Source: Opisthorchis felineus (taxonomy: Eukaryota; Platyhelminthes; Trematoda; Opisthorchiida; Opisthorchiidae). From it: a stretch of 64,000 nucleotides of DNA. The notes under the pieces are model-generated. The model ran no database searches. It saw nothing but the letters and a program-made list of their open reading frames with translations, and was not told the DNA's origin. This document shows, in pieces, positions 24,635 through 38,439 of this stretch. The DNA is taken from contig SJOL01006711.1 of assembly GCA_004794785.1 (NCBI GenBank), positions 467,695 to 531,694 on the forward strand. The letters are read 5' to 3'. Made by a program: the position numbers and the translations under genes. Every line of letters starts with the position of its first letter. The stretch's first letter is position 1.

Positions 24635-25783
24635 GTGAGTAATTCTAAAAGAGGAAGGAAATTTGCTGAAACTAATGCACACCTCCTCGCAACTGAATGT
24701 TTTTCAATTAATCAGCATGATTACAATGATTTCAATGACAATCTCATGGAAAATAAAAGGGACACCTCTGAATTAGGAACTTCTTATTTAGAGAGAGTCT
24801 GTTACTACTAACCGCGAAAGATCAAAGAACCTGAGTGAAATATTTTGATAAGAACTATCAGGCATCGGGCATGAAATAATAAAAAAAACAAGTGTAGGAA
24901 TTTTCTGGCATCATCTCATCAGATGTGTATGTAGTGTGAATAAATGTTTAGCATGACAGTCACCATGTAAGGTCAATCAGTGGGTGAATTTAAATCCACT
25001 GCGAGCTCTACGAAATACAAGAAATCACCCTGTCTGACCAAACAAAATTTCGTGACTTACTGATGGCGAAATCTTTCAGGAAGGAACACTCTTCTAAAGA
25101 ACGATTTCATTAAAAAATGAAGCACATCAAGCCAAAAGCTGTTCTCTAAAACTAAGTTCACCAAATAGCTCTCCGTATATAAGCGAAACGTTTACGCATT
25201 CTGTTTTAATAGGGGACTGAAGCAGATGCATTTATCAATTTAAAGGCAGATACCGGGGATATTCATACGCGATCTTAGCAGTCCTACTCCGCTTCTTAGA
25301 GCAGTTTGATGGTACAACAAAAACTCGCGTCGATATTGCCGGATTTTAGAAATACAAAAGCCGCAAAATGCGGGACTTTGATAAGCCTGAGCTGCAGTAA
25401 GCAGTTTTCAGCTGTTCAGGTTTCACAGTCCGAATGAGCTCTTGTGCTTTCTATTTCAGAGTGATAGTGGACAATCAATGAAACGTAGGAGAGTTGAAAT
25501 CCCCAGACATTTCTTGTCTATTCCTAACCTAATGATCTACATTCTCCTGTGGCTATTAATGTAATATGAATTAGATACACTCTCTGCAGAGTAAGTGATA
25601 TATTGACATTAAAACGGGGAAAACTGGACAGCTTTTAGTGGCTCATGAGTTGGAGACAAACCATCATTATATGATGGTAAATTCTGACTGAGCTTTAGGT
25701 TATTCATCACATTTGACTAGATGGTATTGGGTTCTAATGAAGCGGTTGTCTATGTGATTAACTGTGGTGCAAGATAAGTATCA
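24635..25783. other. no convincing gene
   Basis: A pyrimidine-rich acceptor (CTTTCTATTTCAG, ending about 25459) precedes a short open stretch (SDSGQSMKRRRVEI...), but no donor follows before the stop. Nothing else is seen. Confidence 0.4.
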
Positions 25784-26057
25784 AGTCAACACGTGTGACC
25801 GCGTGATGTGGATCCCGTGATTGAAGGATGAGCGGCCCTATATCCTGTCTAAGTGCAAGTTAATCACACTGCTGATCAGCCACTCGTGGCTGAACAGTTA
25901 AGTGTTCAAACTACTAGCCAGGCGGTCGCGGATTCGAGACTCTCCGAAGTTTCGTGAGATGCGCACTGCTGATGATTCCCAATAATGATGAAACAGCTGT
26001 ACAGTGCTTCTAGGCTTTTCAGGATAGTTTGGCTTCACTTACAGGACGAAATCTCCC
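25784..26057 (+). repeat. hammerhead-bearing SINE, copy 2 (best preserved)
   Basis: The tRNA-related centre has box A-like TGGCTGAACAGTTAAGTG (about 25888-25905) and box B-like GGATTCGAGAC (about 25930-25940). Its 5' part (GTGATGTGGATCC) and 3' part (ribozyme, then CTTCTAGGCTTTTCAGG) match the copies at 11.1 kb and, inverted, 34.6 kb. Total length is about 275 bp. It has no open frame, so like all SINEs it would depend on another element's machinery. RNA polymerase III transcription is expected from the internal promoter. Confidence 0.75.
25963..26007 (+). ncRNA. hammerhead ribozyme motif in SINE (core nearly intact)
   Basis: Helix I GCACTG (25963-25968) is perfectly complementary to CAGTGC (26002-26007). 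CTGATGA is intact (25969-25975) and GAAA is intact (25990-25993). Helix III is the palindrome ACAGCTGT (25993-26000), followed by cleavage-site A (26001). The weak point is stem II (25976-25989): only two Watson-Crick pairs remain and the closing pair is U-U. Catalysis is therefore doubtful but the descent is clear. Confidence 0.75.
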
Positions 26058-29000
26058 AAAAAACTCCCAAATCTCCTCACACTACTAACAGGTATGTATC
26101 TGTTTGCCAGGTAATATTATGAGGCAAACAAACCAGCGCGATCAGTCTACTGGAAAATTTTTAAGCTAGACTTTCTGTCCCAAACAGCCCAAAGTATGAA
26201 TCACATACCAAATGCATTCTATAACGTGCCTTCAGATATTGTTTGGACTCGTGATTTGCAAAAGCCTTGATGCACGCTACTTCTGAGCGTATATTCAATG
26301 GTAGTGAATCACCGGATAATACTGTATACCGTCCAGTGCCCTTATCTTTGTTATTTTTAGTCTTTTTCCCATGATCAGCTATGTTATGCGATCAAAGTGC
26401 ACCCACTACAATTTTTTCACAGCGCTCACATCGATCGGGCGCCGCAAATTCTTTTTCGCACAAGCAAAGGCCGAATTTTTCATCCCCACATACAACTGGT
26501 TGTTATGGAGCAAACTCTCTCCGAAAATCAAGCGGACATTCTCGTTTATTTTTGCTAGAACTAATGATCCCTGAAATTTTAGAACAAGTGAGTGTACAAA
26601 CATTCACATCTGTCCACTAGACCCCTCTAGAACAGGAATGCTAAGTGAAGGGAAAAAATTTCTTCGGCGATAAACACTCTATATGATCGTAAAGAGTAAG
26701 GTTTCCCTGTGACGAAGTAGTAATCACTTCTTAGATCTTGGAACGCTCATCGAAGATGTACGCAACTATAATAAACAGCATTCATTTTGCCCTAAGTGAA
26801 AGTGCAAAACGCAGATATTTACTTTGTGTTTGCTTGGCGATAACCAGCCGGTTTTCGTACCCGAGATTTTCTTTTCTCATTTAATGAAATATGCAGAGGT
26901 TCCTTTCTGGCGTCCAGCTATAAGGCAGGGTTTCCTTGTAAAGCAATCCTGCCGGTCGGTTGTCGGATGATTTCGTCTGTAAGAAAAAGGCGCAAGTTCA
27001 TGAAATATGAAAGGTGCTTATTCCTAGGTGTTACCTTGACCTGCTTCTGGATATGTTTATTTTTTAGGAAGAAAGTACAATTATTTTAAAACGAGAATAA
27101 GCCTATTAGCATAGAACTAATTTTTAAGCCTTTTCGTTAAAACCACGAGGCAAGGCATTAGAAACTTCCAAACTTGTAAGATTATTGCGTGAGCTCTTAG
27201 TAAAACAATTGTTCTCGAGTCACCCAAAATCGTGTGTATATTAAAACTAATTCCAGTGATCCGTAAGGTCAGTTTTTTCCTCCTCGTTTGTTCAGAGATA
27301 AGCTAATCCATCAGGAGAAGCCATAAAGAGAAAATAACCCAATATACATACTTTTGTGATCAATAGTGTGAATGAGGTGACCCATTAGGTAGCTATTATG
27401 AACCCACAGGTGCTACAATATCGTACAACAAGTAATTGGCCTAGTGGATGGTTACGCCAAAGATATGCACACAATTAAAGGTAAGAAGTATCAATAAATC
27501 TGTGAAGTAGAGTAGATCAACTGCATTTAGCTCAATAATTGTCAAGTTTCAAATATTAACAACTGGTTTTTTTATTATACCACAGTATGCCATTCTCACA
27601 CAAAAAACTGCGAATCTACGGGTCTTAGTTATGCATATTATGATGCCATCACCTCTACAAAGTCCCATGTGAACATCACCTGTGACAAACATTTTTCTAA
27701 TATTCCGTATTTTTACCTAATGAAGTAGGCGCAGTACTCAGTAAAGACTGACACAGCTACCTGAGAGACGCTCTTTCTTCAGAAAAACGGAGCATGGGAC
27801 TTATCAGCAACACATGCCAATAATCGTGCTCAAGTGGATGAATGTCATTTTTATCTAGGTAACTTTCTTAGGCTTCTGAAGCTCCAATGCACATAATACG
27901 TACCACTGTAGGGGCGTATTTTTGCTACTTTTAATATCCAATATCTTCCTGCAACGTCAATTTTCATGAGTGAGTTGTTAGGTCATGATGCAAGCCCTAA
28001 TCCAGTTTTTGCTTTTTGTATCTGCTGGTTTAATTTTCCTCTCGGATATTTTGTTCACCGCACTAAGATAAACATTGAACTTAAGGTTTTCCTGAGCAAA
28101 CAACATGCTGTTTTCTTGTATCAATCTGGTCCTCAAATTTTGTGCATCGTATTCTCAACAGTAAAAGGGATGAATCAGTGTTGAACACAACTTCTGCCTG
28201 CATCTATTTGATGCTGTTCCGGACATCCTGTTTTCTGGAGTGCCAGAAGAAATATTTATTTTTCGGAAAAGATTTCAAATTTATATCTGGAATGACGGTG
28301 TTTGGAAGTGCTTTTGACGGATAAATCACTGACTTCAGCTGACCGAATTACAAGAGAGGTTCGTTGTTATTTTCCCCAACGACCGAATTTATTGATTCAA
28401 AGCAACGGTTGCTAACTCTACAATGGAAAACAACTTTTGACGCAGTTCATAGAAACATCATTCTCCCACTATAGTTATTGTAGATTTAGCTGTGAAAACT
28501 CGTGTTTTATCTTGGTCGATGCACCGCTTACGTTATTTCGTATGTATGTTCTCGGCAGAAAACTTGGCGCGGGTGGAAGTAACTGAAAGATTCACAAAAG
28601 GGGAAAATCAAGAAGATCTTAAGCGATGCTCGAACAGCAAAACATGGGGGAAACAATTGTTTTTCGAAAGTCTCGGTAGTCCGGTTTTGTTCTATTAGCT
28701 TCAATTATCTTGAGCTTTGTCGGAAATAAATTCGCAACAACCATATCCAGGACTTTTTACATGGTCAGTCACCAAACTGTTCTTTCAACTACTCATCAAA
28801 TTGGTGCGGTTGAACGTTAAAGAACGTTGTAGACCTGTCAGTAGTTAAGTTCATGTGCATGACATGCATTATACGTTTTGCCTGTGGTTGGGACTGTAAG
28901 AAACACGGCACTATATAATTTAGGCTTAAGCTGTCCCTTTAGCACAACACTTTACTGTCTTTTAGCTCTATCCGATTTACCGTCGAGCGAATGGGCCCCT

Positions 29001-29512
29001 ATTAACACTCATCCAGATCGACAATCAGAACATTTAAGTCAGAGTGTATAGGACTGACGAACCAGACTCTGTGTTCCTTATGGTGTCGGTTGGTAGCGGG
29101 TGGTGGAGGTACAACCGCAACAGGCCAACTTGATCAGATAATAAGTTTAATCGGTTATTAGGTTTTTCTTCTGTCTGCGCGTCAGGTCGTTTGAGCGGAA
29201 ACGGGCTATGGCCAACTGCTTGGCATAGCCCCTTTGGTGGTGCGTGTGAAATAGTTGAGTGATCAAAAAATGGAGGAGGATTAATGAACCTGAATCACCC
29301 TCCAAAATCCTTCGACGTCCGTCTTTCTCGATTGTGCTTGTTTTCTGGGTCACGGTATAAGTACATTAATTGATAGATGCGACGCTAAAATTGCTTTGGC
29401 TAAACCAATGTGGAAGTTTAGAAGATTGCTCTTGGAAAGCTGAGCTTTCTAGACTTTGAATCACGGCTCAGATTGAACGATTGTTTATTTTTTCACTGTG
29501 TTCTTTTATCAG
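26058..29512. other. no convincing gene
   Basis: Only short frames occur on either strand, without motifs. No member of the two ribozyme families was found here. Confidence 0.5.
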
Positions 29513-29604
29513 CGATCAGGAGTCGATTGCCATATGGAACCATGTGAGGCAAAATCTTACGCACAAATTGCCTTTCCGATGGCAGTTAGGGGCCGCGGCT
29601 GCCA
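29513..29604 (+). CDS. candidate internal exon, unrecognised
   Basis: A strong acceptor (CACTGTGTTCTTTTATCAG, ending 29512) and a donor (GTAAGC from 29605) bound 92 bp that are GC-richer than their surroundings. One frame reads DQESIAIWNHVRQNL then THKLPFRWQLGAAAA and stays open past the donor to a stop at 29661-29663. A second frame is also open, so the phase is not certain. No domain is recognised. Confidence 0.3.
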
Positions 29605-32600
29605 GTAAGCCTAACTTGCACGTGAATGGCCGTAATATCGGGCCGCTAGAGGACCAGGCGTAAAATCGCGCTCTGAGTGGTCGAAAATGTAAACCTATCA
29701 CCAAATCGTGTTCTATTACCCCTGAATGCTGGTTACGAGTGACGCGATCGGAAAACATCCGAATGTCCAGAATGTTGCCCTTAAGTGCACTTTGAATTCA
29801 AGGCCATATACACGTTTTTTTACTTGCATTGGACTTTTAACAGATTCTAAGAAAACCTTAGAGAGTCCACTGAACAAGCTAGATTAGCAGGATTAGACAG
29901 AGTACCAGGCTGATGCACGCCCGTTAGTTCAGGCCTCCGCGCTCAGCTTGTCTGTGATCTGCTTTCAGTGCTACCACTTACCAAGCTGATAATCTCAAAC
30001 ATCTCACCTCACCTCCACTGTGAATTCAGCGATTGCTTGCCCGCTGTCTTAAACAGAGATGGCTCTTTTCTACAAATTCCCAGTGCCTTTGTATACTGTT
30101 TTCTTGGGCACCATCGGTCTTTTAAATACACTGGTAATGTACCGGTGAAGATATGTGGCTGTGAAGTGGTGCTCGGTCAAACGCATCAGACTGCCAAAAC
30201 TAGCGGGAAACTGTAATGCTGCTTTGACATTTTTATGAGAGGTTCTTTGAAATGTTTGCTGCCATTCAGTTTTCCTAAATCTTGAGACGTAGTGTGTTCT
30301 ATCAATCAGGGAAGACCATTTCATGACTGTCTTTATAAGGTATGCATTCCCTCTCAGTGATAACAAAATTAACATGTCAGAGTTCCCTATGTTGAACCCT
30401 CCTGGTTCCCTCCTGTTTGCTTCAATTTCATCGAAGTATAATTAACCGCGTTTTATGCTATATCGTTATCCTGCCCCTTTGTGGTCTCCAATAAATTTGA
30501 CTTCAAAGTTACATCATTGTACAAATCGCGTGTTTCCCGGACTACTAAAAAAGTACTACCGTATTTAACTTTTGCCACTCAAGCAAGATTTTGACTGTGG
30601 TGGGTTATTACTGAATACTCTCGTTAACTCTGTGGTAAAAATGCACAGTGTTGCTGGTTACACTATTTGTCTGAGGAACTCTTTGGACGTTTAGCAGTTT
30701 CAACATCCAATACTCACTCGCAATTCAACAGCACTACCGTAATTTTTGTCGTGCCATACTTGGCTTCATGGTGCAGTGCCTTGGTAATAGTAATTTTGTC
30801 AGGAACCCATGGCTCAGTCCAAGTTTGTATGCTCTTCTCCTATTTTTAAGCTTCTCAGTGCTTTACTCCAACTCCGCAAAACCACCATTCTGTTGCAGTG
30901 GGCTTTCCCTTGCTTGAATTGAAGTGCTACTTATGATTTGTATGAACCTAATTAAGTATATTTGACACATTGGTATCAACATGCTTATGAGTTCCAGAAT
31001 GGTCAGACACAACAATCCAACATATATACCATCGATACGCTACCGAAAATTCGGCATGAAGCCATAGTGTTTGGATGTCTGGCGTGGAAACAACCAGATC
31101 CACAAGAGCACGACTTTCTCCGCTACCCAAGGAACCGCACTTCTAATGTATTTGAGCGTACAAGTAAACTGAAATTACTGCTCCAGTTCTATAGGTAGCC
31201 ACCCACCGGTAGTTATATCTAAGCAATGGACCCATAACAAAACGAGACCTCTAGCTTTTGAGGACTGCTTTGTAGATTTTACACTGAGACGAAGAAAATT
31301 TTGTAGAATAATTCTGAAAGCCTAAATTTGCCTTTGCTTAGCACATTCTGTGCAAAAAATCGCGATACGGTACCTTATATTGTGGATTCATCAAGTCCCA
31401 ACATAACTCTGCTTGAAAACTAATGAGGCGCATGGACACTCATTGTCAAGGAATCATTCCGACGCGGATATCTTTTGTGTGGTTGTAAGTGCCACTACAA
31501 ACCGAAGCTAAAATCTACCTCCTCTTGCTAAAGGTAATTTAAACGCGACAGGTGGCTCGTTTCGCCGGAAAACCCTGATCACATTTAAGCTGTCATCACG
31601 AGTATTTCTCGCCATGTTTAATAAATATGTCTAAGATGCTAGGCATAAGATGATAAGATAATAATAAGATAATAATCACCGGGTTTATTGGAGCATGTTT
31701 TGTTTCTATATCAAGCCTTCTGTTTGTGAGTCTCCTAGCGAATACAACAGAAAATGACGAGTGGTATTCGATAAACCCAGCAAGCTTGCTTGTTTGCATT
31801 TAATCAAGACGCCACTTTGCACGGTTGTGTGAGATCGCTCCTCAACATATGTACCTAAGAGGCTAATGGAATATCATTTCTGAAAAACAAAAAAAGGTAG
31901 AGCTGGTTGTGGGTATGGCTTGTCGGTGTTTCTTTACAGGAAATTTGTTTGGTATAAAAATACCACATAACTCGCGACTTATCACCATAATGGGAAACAC
32001 GACGGAACGGCTGCCTAATTCCCAAAGTTTCGGCAATTGATTCACACCCAATTTCAACTAATAGACTGATGGCGTGAAATTATCAAAATATAAAAAGCCG
32101 GAAGCTGCAATTTGCAGCTTAGGGTGCATACATATAAACCCTGGGAAAAGGCCTCTTTTCAGTGGGTGCTAAACAGATTACTTGCGAGTTCAACCCGGTC
32201 TGCACAACTTAAATTCTAGTTTAGGATTTCCATGCGTCAGGTTTCACTCTCTAGAACGCTTCCGTAATAAGGACCTAAGTTGCTTACGTTTATAAACAAT
32301 TCCCAGGCAGCAAGATTTTAACACTAACCGTTGCGCAGTCTCATCAAACCAGAGGAAGAGGAACCCGCTAACCACACCGGACAATCTTACATATGCGTCG
32401 AGAAAATCAGATCAAGCCTACATTAACCACTAAAAGGCTAAATAAGGCACTCGTACGCTTTGTTTTAAAACTGTGAAATTAGACAAATATAGTAAAGAAC
32501 ACAGTTTTACTGCTTAAATGGGCATTACCTATCTTGTTCTTTTGGTATAAGGAATTAGTTCTGCTCACGTTATATCCATTTGTTATTGACACCCTCGTAC

Positions 32601-33884
32601 TAAAGACTACCTGCAAATGTTGATTCCCAGGGTAACATGGGGCACATATGTCTTGTTAATGCAAAAACTTCTGAATAACTAAACAAACCCAGTTGGTTAC
32701 CCAGAATTAAGGAGCCGGTTTTTTAGTTTTCATGTGATTTACCCTGCCAGAATATTAGATTAAATTTCCTGCAAGTTGTTTAACAGATAAATATGGCGGC
32801 AACTCTACATTTAATCCTTATATTCCGATCAGAATGCAGTTTTGTTGCAATACTACTTTGGATAACCTAATGGTCAAAAAACGTGGCGTTGTAAATAGGC
32901 GTTTTACTTTCCACTCAACAGGGCGGTGCTCAAGTCATTACTGTTTCATCGTAAAGAGTGAATATTTTCAAACGTGAGTCAGCTCTCTTGATTTCCCTAA
33001 ATAAACAATATCGGTGGTCAGTGAAGCATAAAGGAGTAGTCTCGCTATTTACAAAGCGACATCTTGTGTTATATTTTCCATCGCACAACAACTCCGACAC
33101 TCTACCATTTGAAGTTAATCAGGTGATTCATGGAGAAAATTCTCCGAAGTGAGCAAAACCGTGGCATTTTTACTCCGACAAAAATGAGAATGTTCAAAAC
33201 ACTCATTTTTTGTGTAGAAAAGAAACAAAATTTTAATTTGGAGCTGCTTCTTCCTAGCTTCTATTAGCACAAACAGTGCGGTTACATATCAACGGATGTC
33301 TTGCGGATATGAAATACTCCATTTGAGAACATCATTACGGAATTATATATTCTGATTTCATGAGTGTGTTAGATAAGCTGCCATTAAAACGGTGACATTC
33401 ATGAATCGTGGCGAAAAGAACTTGGCCATAATTTATCACCTGTTTGACATAATTCCGAAAAAGGCCATACAGAAAAAGCACATTAAATAGAGAAGTCTCG
33501 GATTTGTTCAGTCTCAACTAGCTATAAAAAAGAACACTTGTCCTCATGATCACTGTTTCATTCAATTATGATGAAGGAAAATAACCTACGTATGGTTATT
33601 GGTAAAGAAAAGCCAAATAGCTGATTAGAATGGTTTAAATGTGATTCCAATAAATACTTACTCTTCTACCAGAAGACGTCAGAATCTGGAGGAACCGTGT
33701 AGTGTACGAAGGGGTGCCTTTTACACTTATGTAGTTGTATGTTATATATACACATCAAACTAAGCCAGGCTTTCTAGTGGATTCGTGGTGGATTGTCATT
33801 GCAAGATTACCATCAGACTGTCCGACGGCACCCTCACTGAGAATTTGTTTACAAGTTGATTAAGTAGGCATGTGAACACGTTCG
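29605..33884. other. no convincing gene
   Basis: Short frames only. A small A/T-rich hairpin lies at 33178-33215 (listed separately), and a box B-like GAGTTCAACCCGG near 32187 has no clear box A. Confidence 0.5.
33178..33215. repeat. short imperfect hairpin
   Basis: ACAAAAATGAG (33178-33188) pairs with CTCATTTTTTGTGT (33202-33215) around a 13-base loop. No function is evident. Confidence 0.35.
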
Positions 33885-33965
33885 GTTGGCTGCACCAACG
33901 TGCGTTGGTGATGTAGAGGCATGCTGGACTAGTAAGTCTGGAGTTCAGATCCCAGCATCCCAAAG
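33885..33965 (+). repeat. tRNA-related SINE head
   Basis: A box A-like TTGGTGATGTAGAGGC is followed by an anticodon-arm-like GGACTAGTAAGTCTGG and a good box B (GAGTTCAGATCCC). The acceptor stem does not close, arguing against a functional tRNA. The right boundary of the element is not visible. Confidence 0.4.
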
Positions 33966-34580
33966 GATATACTATGCTGATAAGCTCTAATGTGGAGAAA
34001 ATCCGAACCTAGTGCCTGTATTTTTTGACTTGAATGAAGAGAAACAATCGTGTCAATACCAATGGGAAAGGTTTAAGAAGCGGCAGTGGCCAAGCAAATC
34101 CTTAGGAGCCTGCGAATACTCAAAAGCAATAAATGGAAGAACGTAACCCAGCAACCGGTAAGCTAAGAAGTTTCGAGAAAAATGATGCACTTATCTAAAA
34201 TCACACATATAGAACTGGGTTTGGTAGCATCAAATCCCTTTATGATAATCAGGATGTGTGATCGGATGGCTACAAATACCTACTTTCATCCTACAGACAA
34301 CTTATGCTGCAAGATATTCACTTCTTCATCAAAGTCTCAGGGTGCTTCCATTACCCTCAACAGGGACCAGTAAACTTCAGAAGACTTGAACAGAGACAAA
34401 TAGAAGCCCCTTTAAACAGATATTTGTGAAAAATTAATGTACGAAAATGAGCTGTAAATGGGTAGACATTTTTATTGCCAGATGAAAGTTCAGAAACTCT
34501 ATAAATCATGTGTGTTGCAGATTGTCACAGCAAGACCTCATTTATCAGTGAAGATTCCGTCCTGTATGTGAAGCATATAT

Positions 34581-34737
34581 ACGCTCAAAAGCTTAGGAGC
34601 ACTGCACAGCTGTTTCCTCTTTAATGGGAATCATCAACGGTGCACATCACACGAAAATCAGTTTGGAAGCCGCAACCTTTTGTCTAGTAGTTTGAACATT
34701 TAACCGTTCAGCCACGGGGGCTGATAAGCAGTATGAT
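34581..34737 (-). repeat. hammerhead-bearing SINE, copy 3 (inverted, 5' shortened)
   Basis: On the minus strand it has the family's box A (GTGGCTGAACGGTTAA), TTCAAACTACTAG, the ribozyme block and GTGCTCCTAAGCTTTTGA, matching 25.88-26.02 kb. The 5' quarter of the element is absent, as expected from incomplete reverse transcription, and the box B region has decayed. Confidence 0.65.
34599..34643 (-). ncRNA. hammerhead ribozyme relic in SINE
   Basis: Read on the minus strand, GAAA and the palindrome ACAGCTGT survive. The first core motif is TTGATGA (C3 to U), and the cleavage-site base is G, which hammerheads do not cleave. Helix I keeps five of six pairs. Predicted inactive. Confidence 0.6.
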
Positions 34738-37700
34738 AGGTCGACACATAGATAGCATATGGTGCTGCTCACCCATCAGTCACGGAAACCCTATCACTTG
34801 GTCACGTTGTTGACGGGTTCATCGAGTGACGACTTCTCAGATGGAAGCTTTACTCACCGTTTGAAATTATTCTTCCTCCGAGCTGCTAATAAAGTGATGG
34901 TAGGAGATCTAGGAACCTTCAATGGAGATTTCTTTCTATAAGTGCACAAACCATGCTGAAAAGCCAAGAAGCAAATCTCTGTTGAAGTCTTCAGTAAAGA
35001 TTCCTAAATTTCTTAACATTTTCGTCAACATTATTTACCCTCTGAAAGCCTGCTTAAACATATCTTGGAATGTGCGAGCTGCTAGCTAATTTTTTTGTCA
35101 CCAACCAGATGCATCGACGGCTGGTGATAGAATGTGACTCCTCCTTTGGGGAATTCTTTGAACTTCAAGCAGCAGCTTGTACAGTAGGAAGCCGAAGAAC
35201 GTTTTGTTTACATTTATGAAAGTCTCAAAGGCACTAAATAGACTAGTGGAAATTTCCCCACCCATTTTCGCTCAATTTCTATTCAGCGCATCCTAGTTGG
35301 TACCTTTAATAATGGAGACTCCATAGCAGGGCTGAAAATAGAACAGCGTTTACCAGTTACATCAGCTGGTGCACAGGCGCTCAATTGGTTTATTTAAGTG
35401 ATCAACAGTCAGTTCTGTGGATATTCACTCCAGTATGGGTGAAATGCAACCAACATATCATGAGCACTGGAGGTAGCCTGCAATGAGTGCTGCTTTCGTG
35501 TTCGTATGTTGCAAGCTAATCTTGGCTAGATGGTTTCTTTGTTTTTGTATTCTTGGGGAATGTGATAAGTTTTCAGTTTTCATGAAATTTCAGTTTAATT
35601 ACAGGCGAAACCCCTGATAAAGAGTGCAAACTCAAAGTCAGATGAAACTGAGGAGAATTTGAAGTATCTGTCCGAATGTTTGTTTGTTTACCAATTCCGT
35701 ACGGATGTCACAATCGTATATTTTCATTCCATTCTAGATAGAATCTAATTCTTACAAACTGGTCGATACGCCTTGAAGAATTTACGCTTCGCATTCACGT
35801 TATGGACCAAATACACCGAAAACTAACAGCAAGGTTTAAAACGAATGATAGATCTATCAAGCAGACATAAAACAAACCTGTATTTTGTGTTCTCATGCAA
35901 CAAATTTTGCGTAAGCTCTACCCATGGTTGTCTGCATATCCATAGAAAGGAACATTCCTGATGTCCTGGAACTCCTATTATTCCTCAGTACCCTCACCAG
36001 TATTCTAGCGAGGCTGTTCAGCATTTCGTTTCTGTAATCTGAGGTCGATACATCTCAGACAGCAGGAAAACAGCCTATTTTGCCTCGAATACACTAAGAG
36101 GCCATTGATAGTCAAGTTAAGTAAGTCACCCTTCTGCAACCGATTATCAAACAAATCAATGTGACATTAAAGATGTGCACGATTTCACCGCCACTTAAGT
36201 ACACAGCTTGAATAGGATGGACTCCATGTATTTCTAAGTAAATCAGTGACCCTGTGGTTAGAGTGACAGCATCCCAAATATTTCAAAGTTAAGTAGGATG
36301 TGATAAAAAAGACCCTGTTGTTTAAAAGGGGAGTTGGTCGACCACCATCAATCGCGCTGGATCGGATATAAAAAGCAAACGACCATTCGTCATACTGCCG
36401 GATGGGCGGTAGTTATTGAAAAAATATTAACCATGCAAACGAATCGTACTTTAGCTAACAAGGCTTCTCTACAATTGCTTACCAAGGGACCAAAGAAAAA
36501 GCAATTGATTAGGCTAGTAGTCGTTGAAAATTCGAGGGATTCCTGTTGGATAGGTCTGTAAGTAGTACAGAGGTCTTTTCACCAGTGTGCCGTACGGCCG
36601 TTCTTATGGCTTGCAGGAAGGCATGTTTCTTTCACCTTTCAGTGGTCTTAAGTGGACAGTCAACTTACGGTTAAGACCGATCTGCAATAACCACAACATT
36701 TGAAAATTAATCCACGCACAGGTATTGGTATGTGATTTCACCAGGCTGGATGTTAGGGTGTGTAGTTACGAATGCTGTTTCTGAAAGATGCTTACCCGAA
36801 GACGTTCGAAACTCATTTAAAGAACGGAACACCCTCAAATAAACACAACAGGCGGCAACCAAAATCTAGACCATAATTTTCAGTGGATGTACGTGCAGAA
36901 CAGAACTTACACATGTGCGCACCATTGAACTAAATGCTTACTTGTCCTCCTGTATAAAAACATACCATTAACAGGAAGTGTTGCTTAGATTCTTTGTATC
37001 AGGGAAACAGGCAAACTACAAGAGAAAAAAGACGGCCGGACCGGCCAAACTACTCACCTGCATGCTGAAATTGGGTACAATGGCTTGAGCTAGTACTGCT
37101 TAAAACAAACAATTCCGCTAAATTGTCATGAACTAACAAGCAAAAATACGCATAGACCTGTAATTAAAACCTATGACCTACTGGGGGTGGCAAAGCTATA
37201 AAAGGCCTTTAGTAAAATGGTGTAAAATCCAGTAAACGTAAGTAAGTACAGCACACTTTTATGCGAATTCAGACAATGGATGCCCATGTGCATATTTTCA
37301 AACGGTACGTGCAAATGGGCATTTTGAGAGTAGCAGGATGATGCCGACGTTAAAATAACCACGCTGCAGTTTTTCCAGCTTCCACCTTCTTCGGTATTAT
37401 CTGTCTTCATCTAGGTGAAGAAGGATGTCAACACCGAACCCGGGACAAGTGAAACCTGAAAGAATGAGGTTTATACAACCCACTATTCGATCGATTCAGC
37501 GGATTGAACAACGTGTTTCAACCAAACAACCGGATAGCGCCATGCTCCATTTTTAAGTTTTAAGATGAGAGCTTGTAAAATCTCGTTTTTACAACTGACA
37601 TGCAGGGAGGTATAGTTGGCCGAGATCTATGGGTACCAGCTAATTGGAGGTAAGCGCAGAGTTGCATGACCTTGAATTCAGGATAGCGTTTGAGTTAAGA

Positions 37701-38439
37701 GTAAAACTGTGTGGCACTGCTGCCCACAGAAAAAATTTGTTAGGATGCTTTTCTAATATAAGTTCCAATTCACGGGTAACCTTTTGAACAATGTGACGTT
37801 GAATTAAGGCTCCAATTTTCCTAATAGAACCAATTGTGTTTTGTGATAGGTTATCCGCTGGCGCTGGGACCCAGTTTTCTGAGGATAAAGGACCTCGACC
37901 TGTGTCATGATAGCTCTTTGCAACAGCAGGTAGATGAAAAGCACTGTACCTCGCAGACAAGTCTTCAAAGCACGGAAAAACTTGCAGGTGAATGATAATA
38001 ACATTATGATGGACGATACTCACGAAACTGCAATATGAACAAATGGTGAATTTCGGAGAGTTCTTGCCAACATGTCACGCAGGTATATGCGCCAGGGGCA
38101 TGCAGTTCAAATGTTGCCACACTACTATGTCTTACCTTGGTGATATCCAAATCATTTCTCTAATCAGACGGAACAAGTGGACTGTATTTGGGGGTCATTG
38201 TGGGATTTGTAGAATTTATAGTCACATCACTCTTCTTGAATGAATAGCACAATTATTCTGTTTATTTCATGCCAAGTACGAGACAACAGACTTGCATATC
38301 GCCTTTAAAGGAAATAATCAAGGGGGCGCATGTGAATACTGTGAGTGAGTACCGTTCAGTACTTTTCAAGAATCCAGGGAGCTACCTGCCTGGCTGGTCA
38401 TGCGAAGTGGATCAGTCAATCATAAAAATAAGGAGCGTT
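34738..38439. other. no convincing gene
   Basis: The longest frame, on the minus strand at 37640-38023 (127 codons), has a plausible acceptor just upstream (TTCATATTGCAG on that strand) and natural-looking composition, but no recognisable family. I leave it uncalled. Confidence 0.4.
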
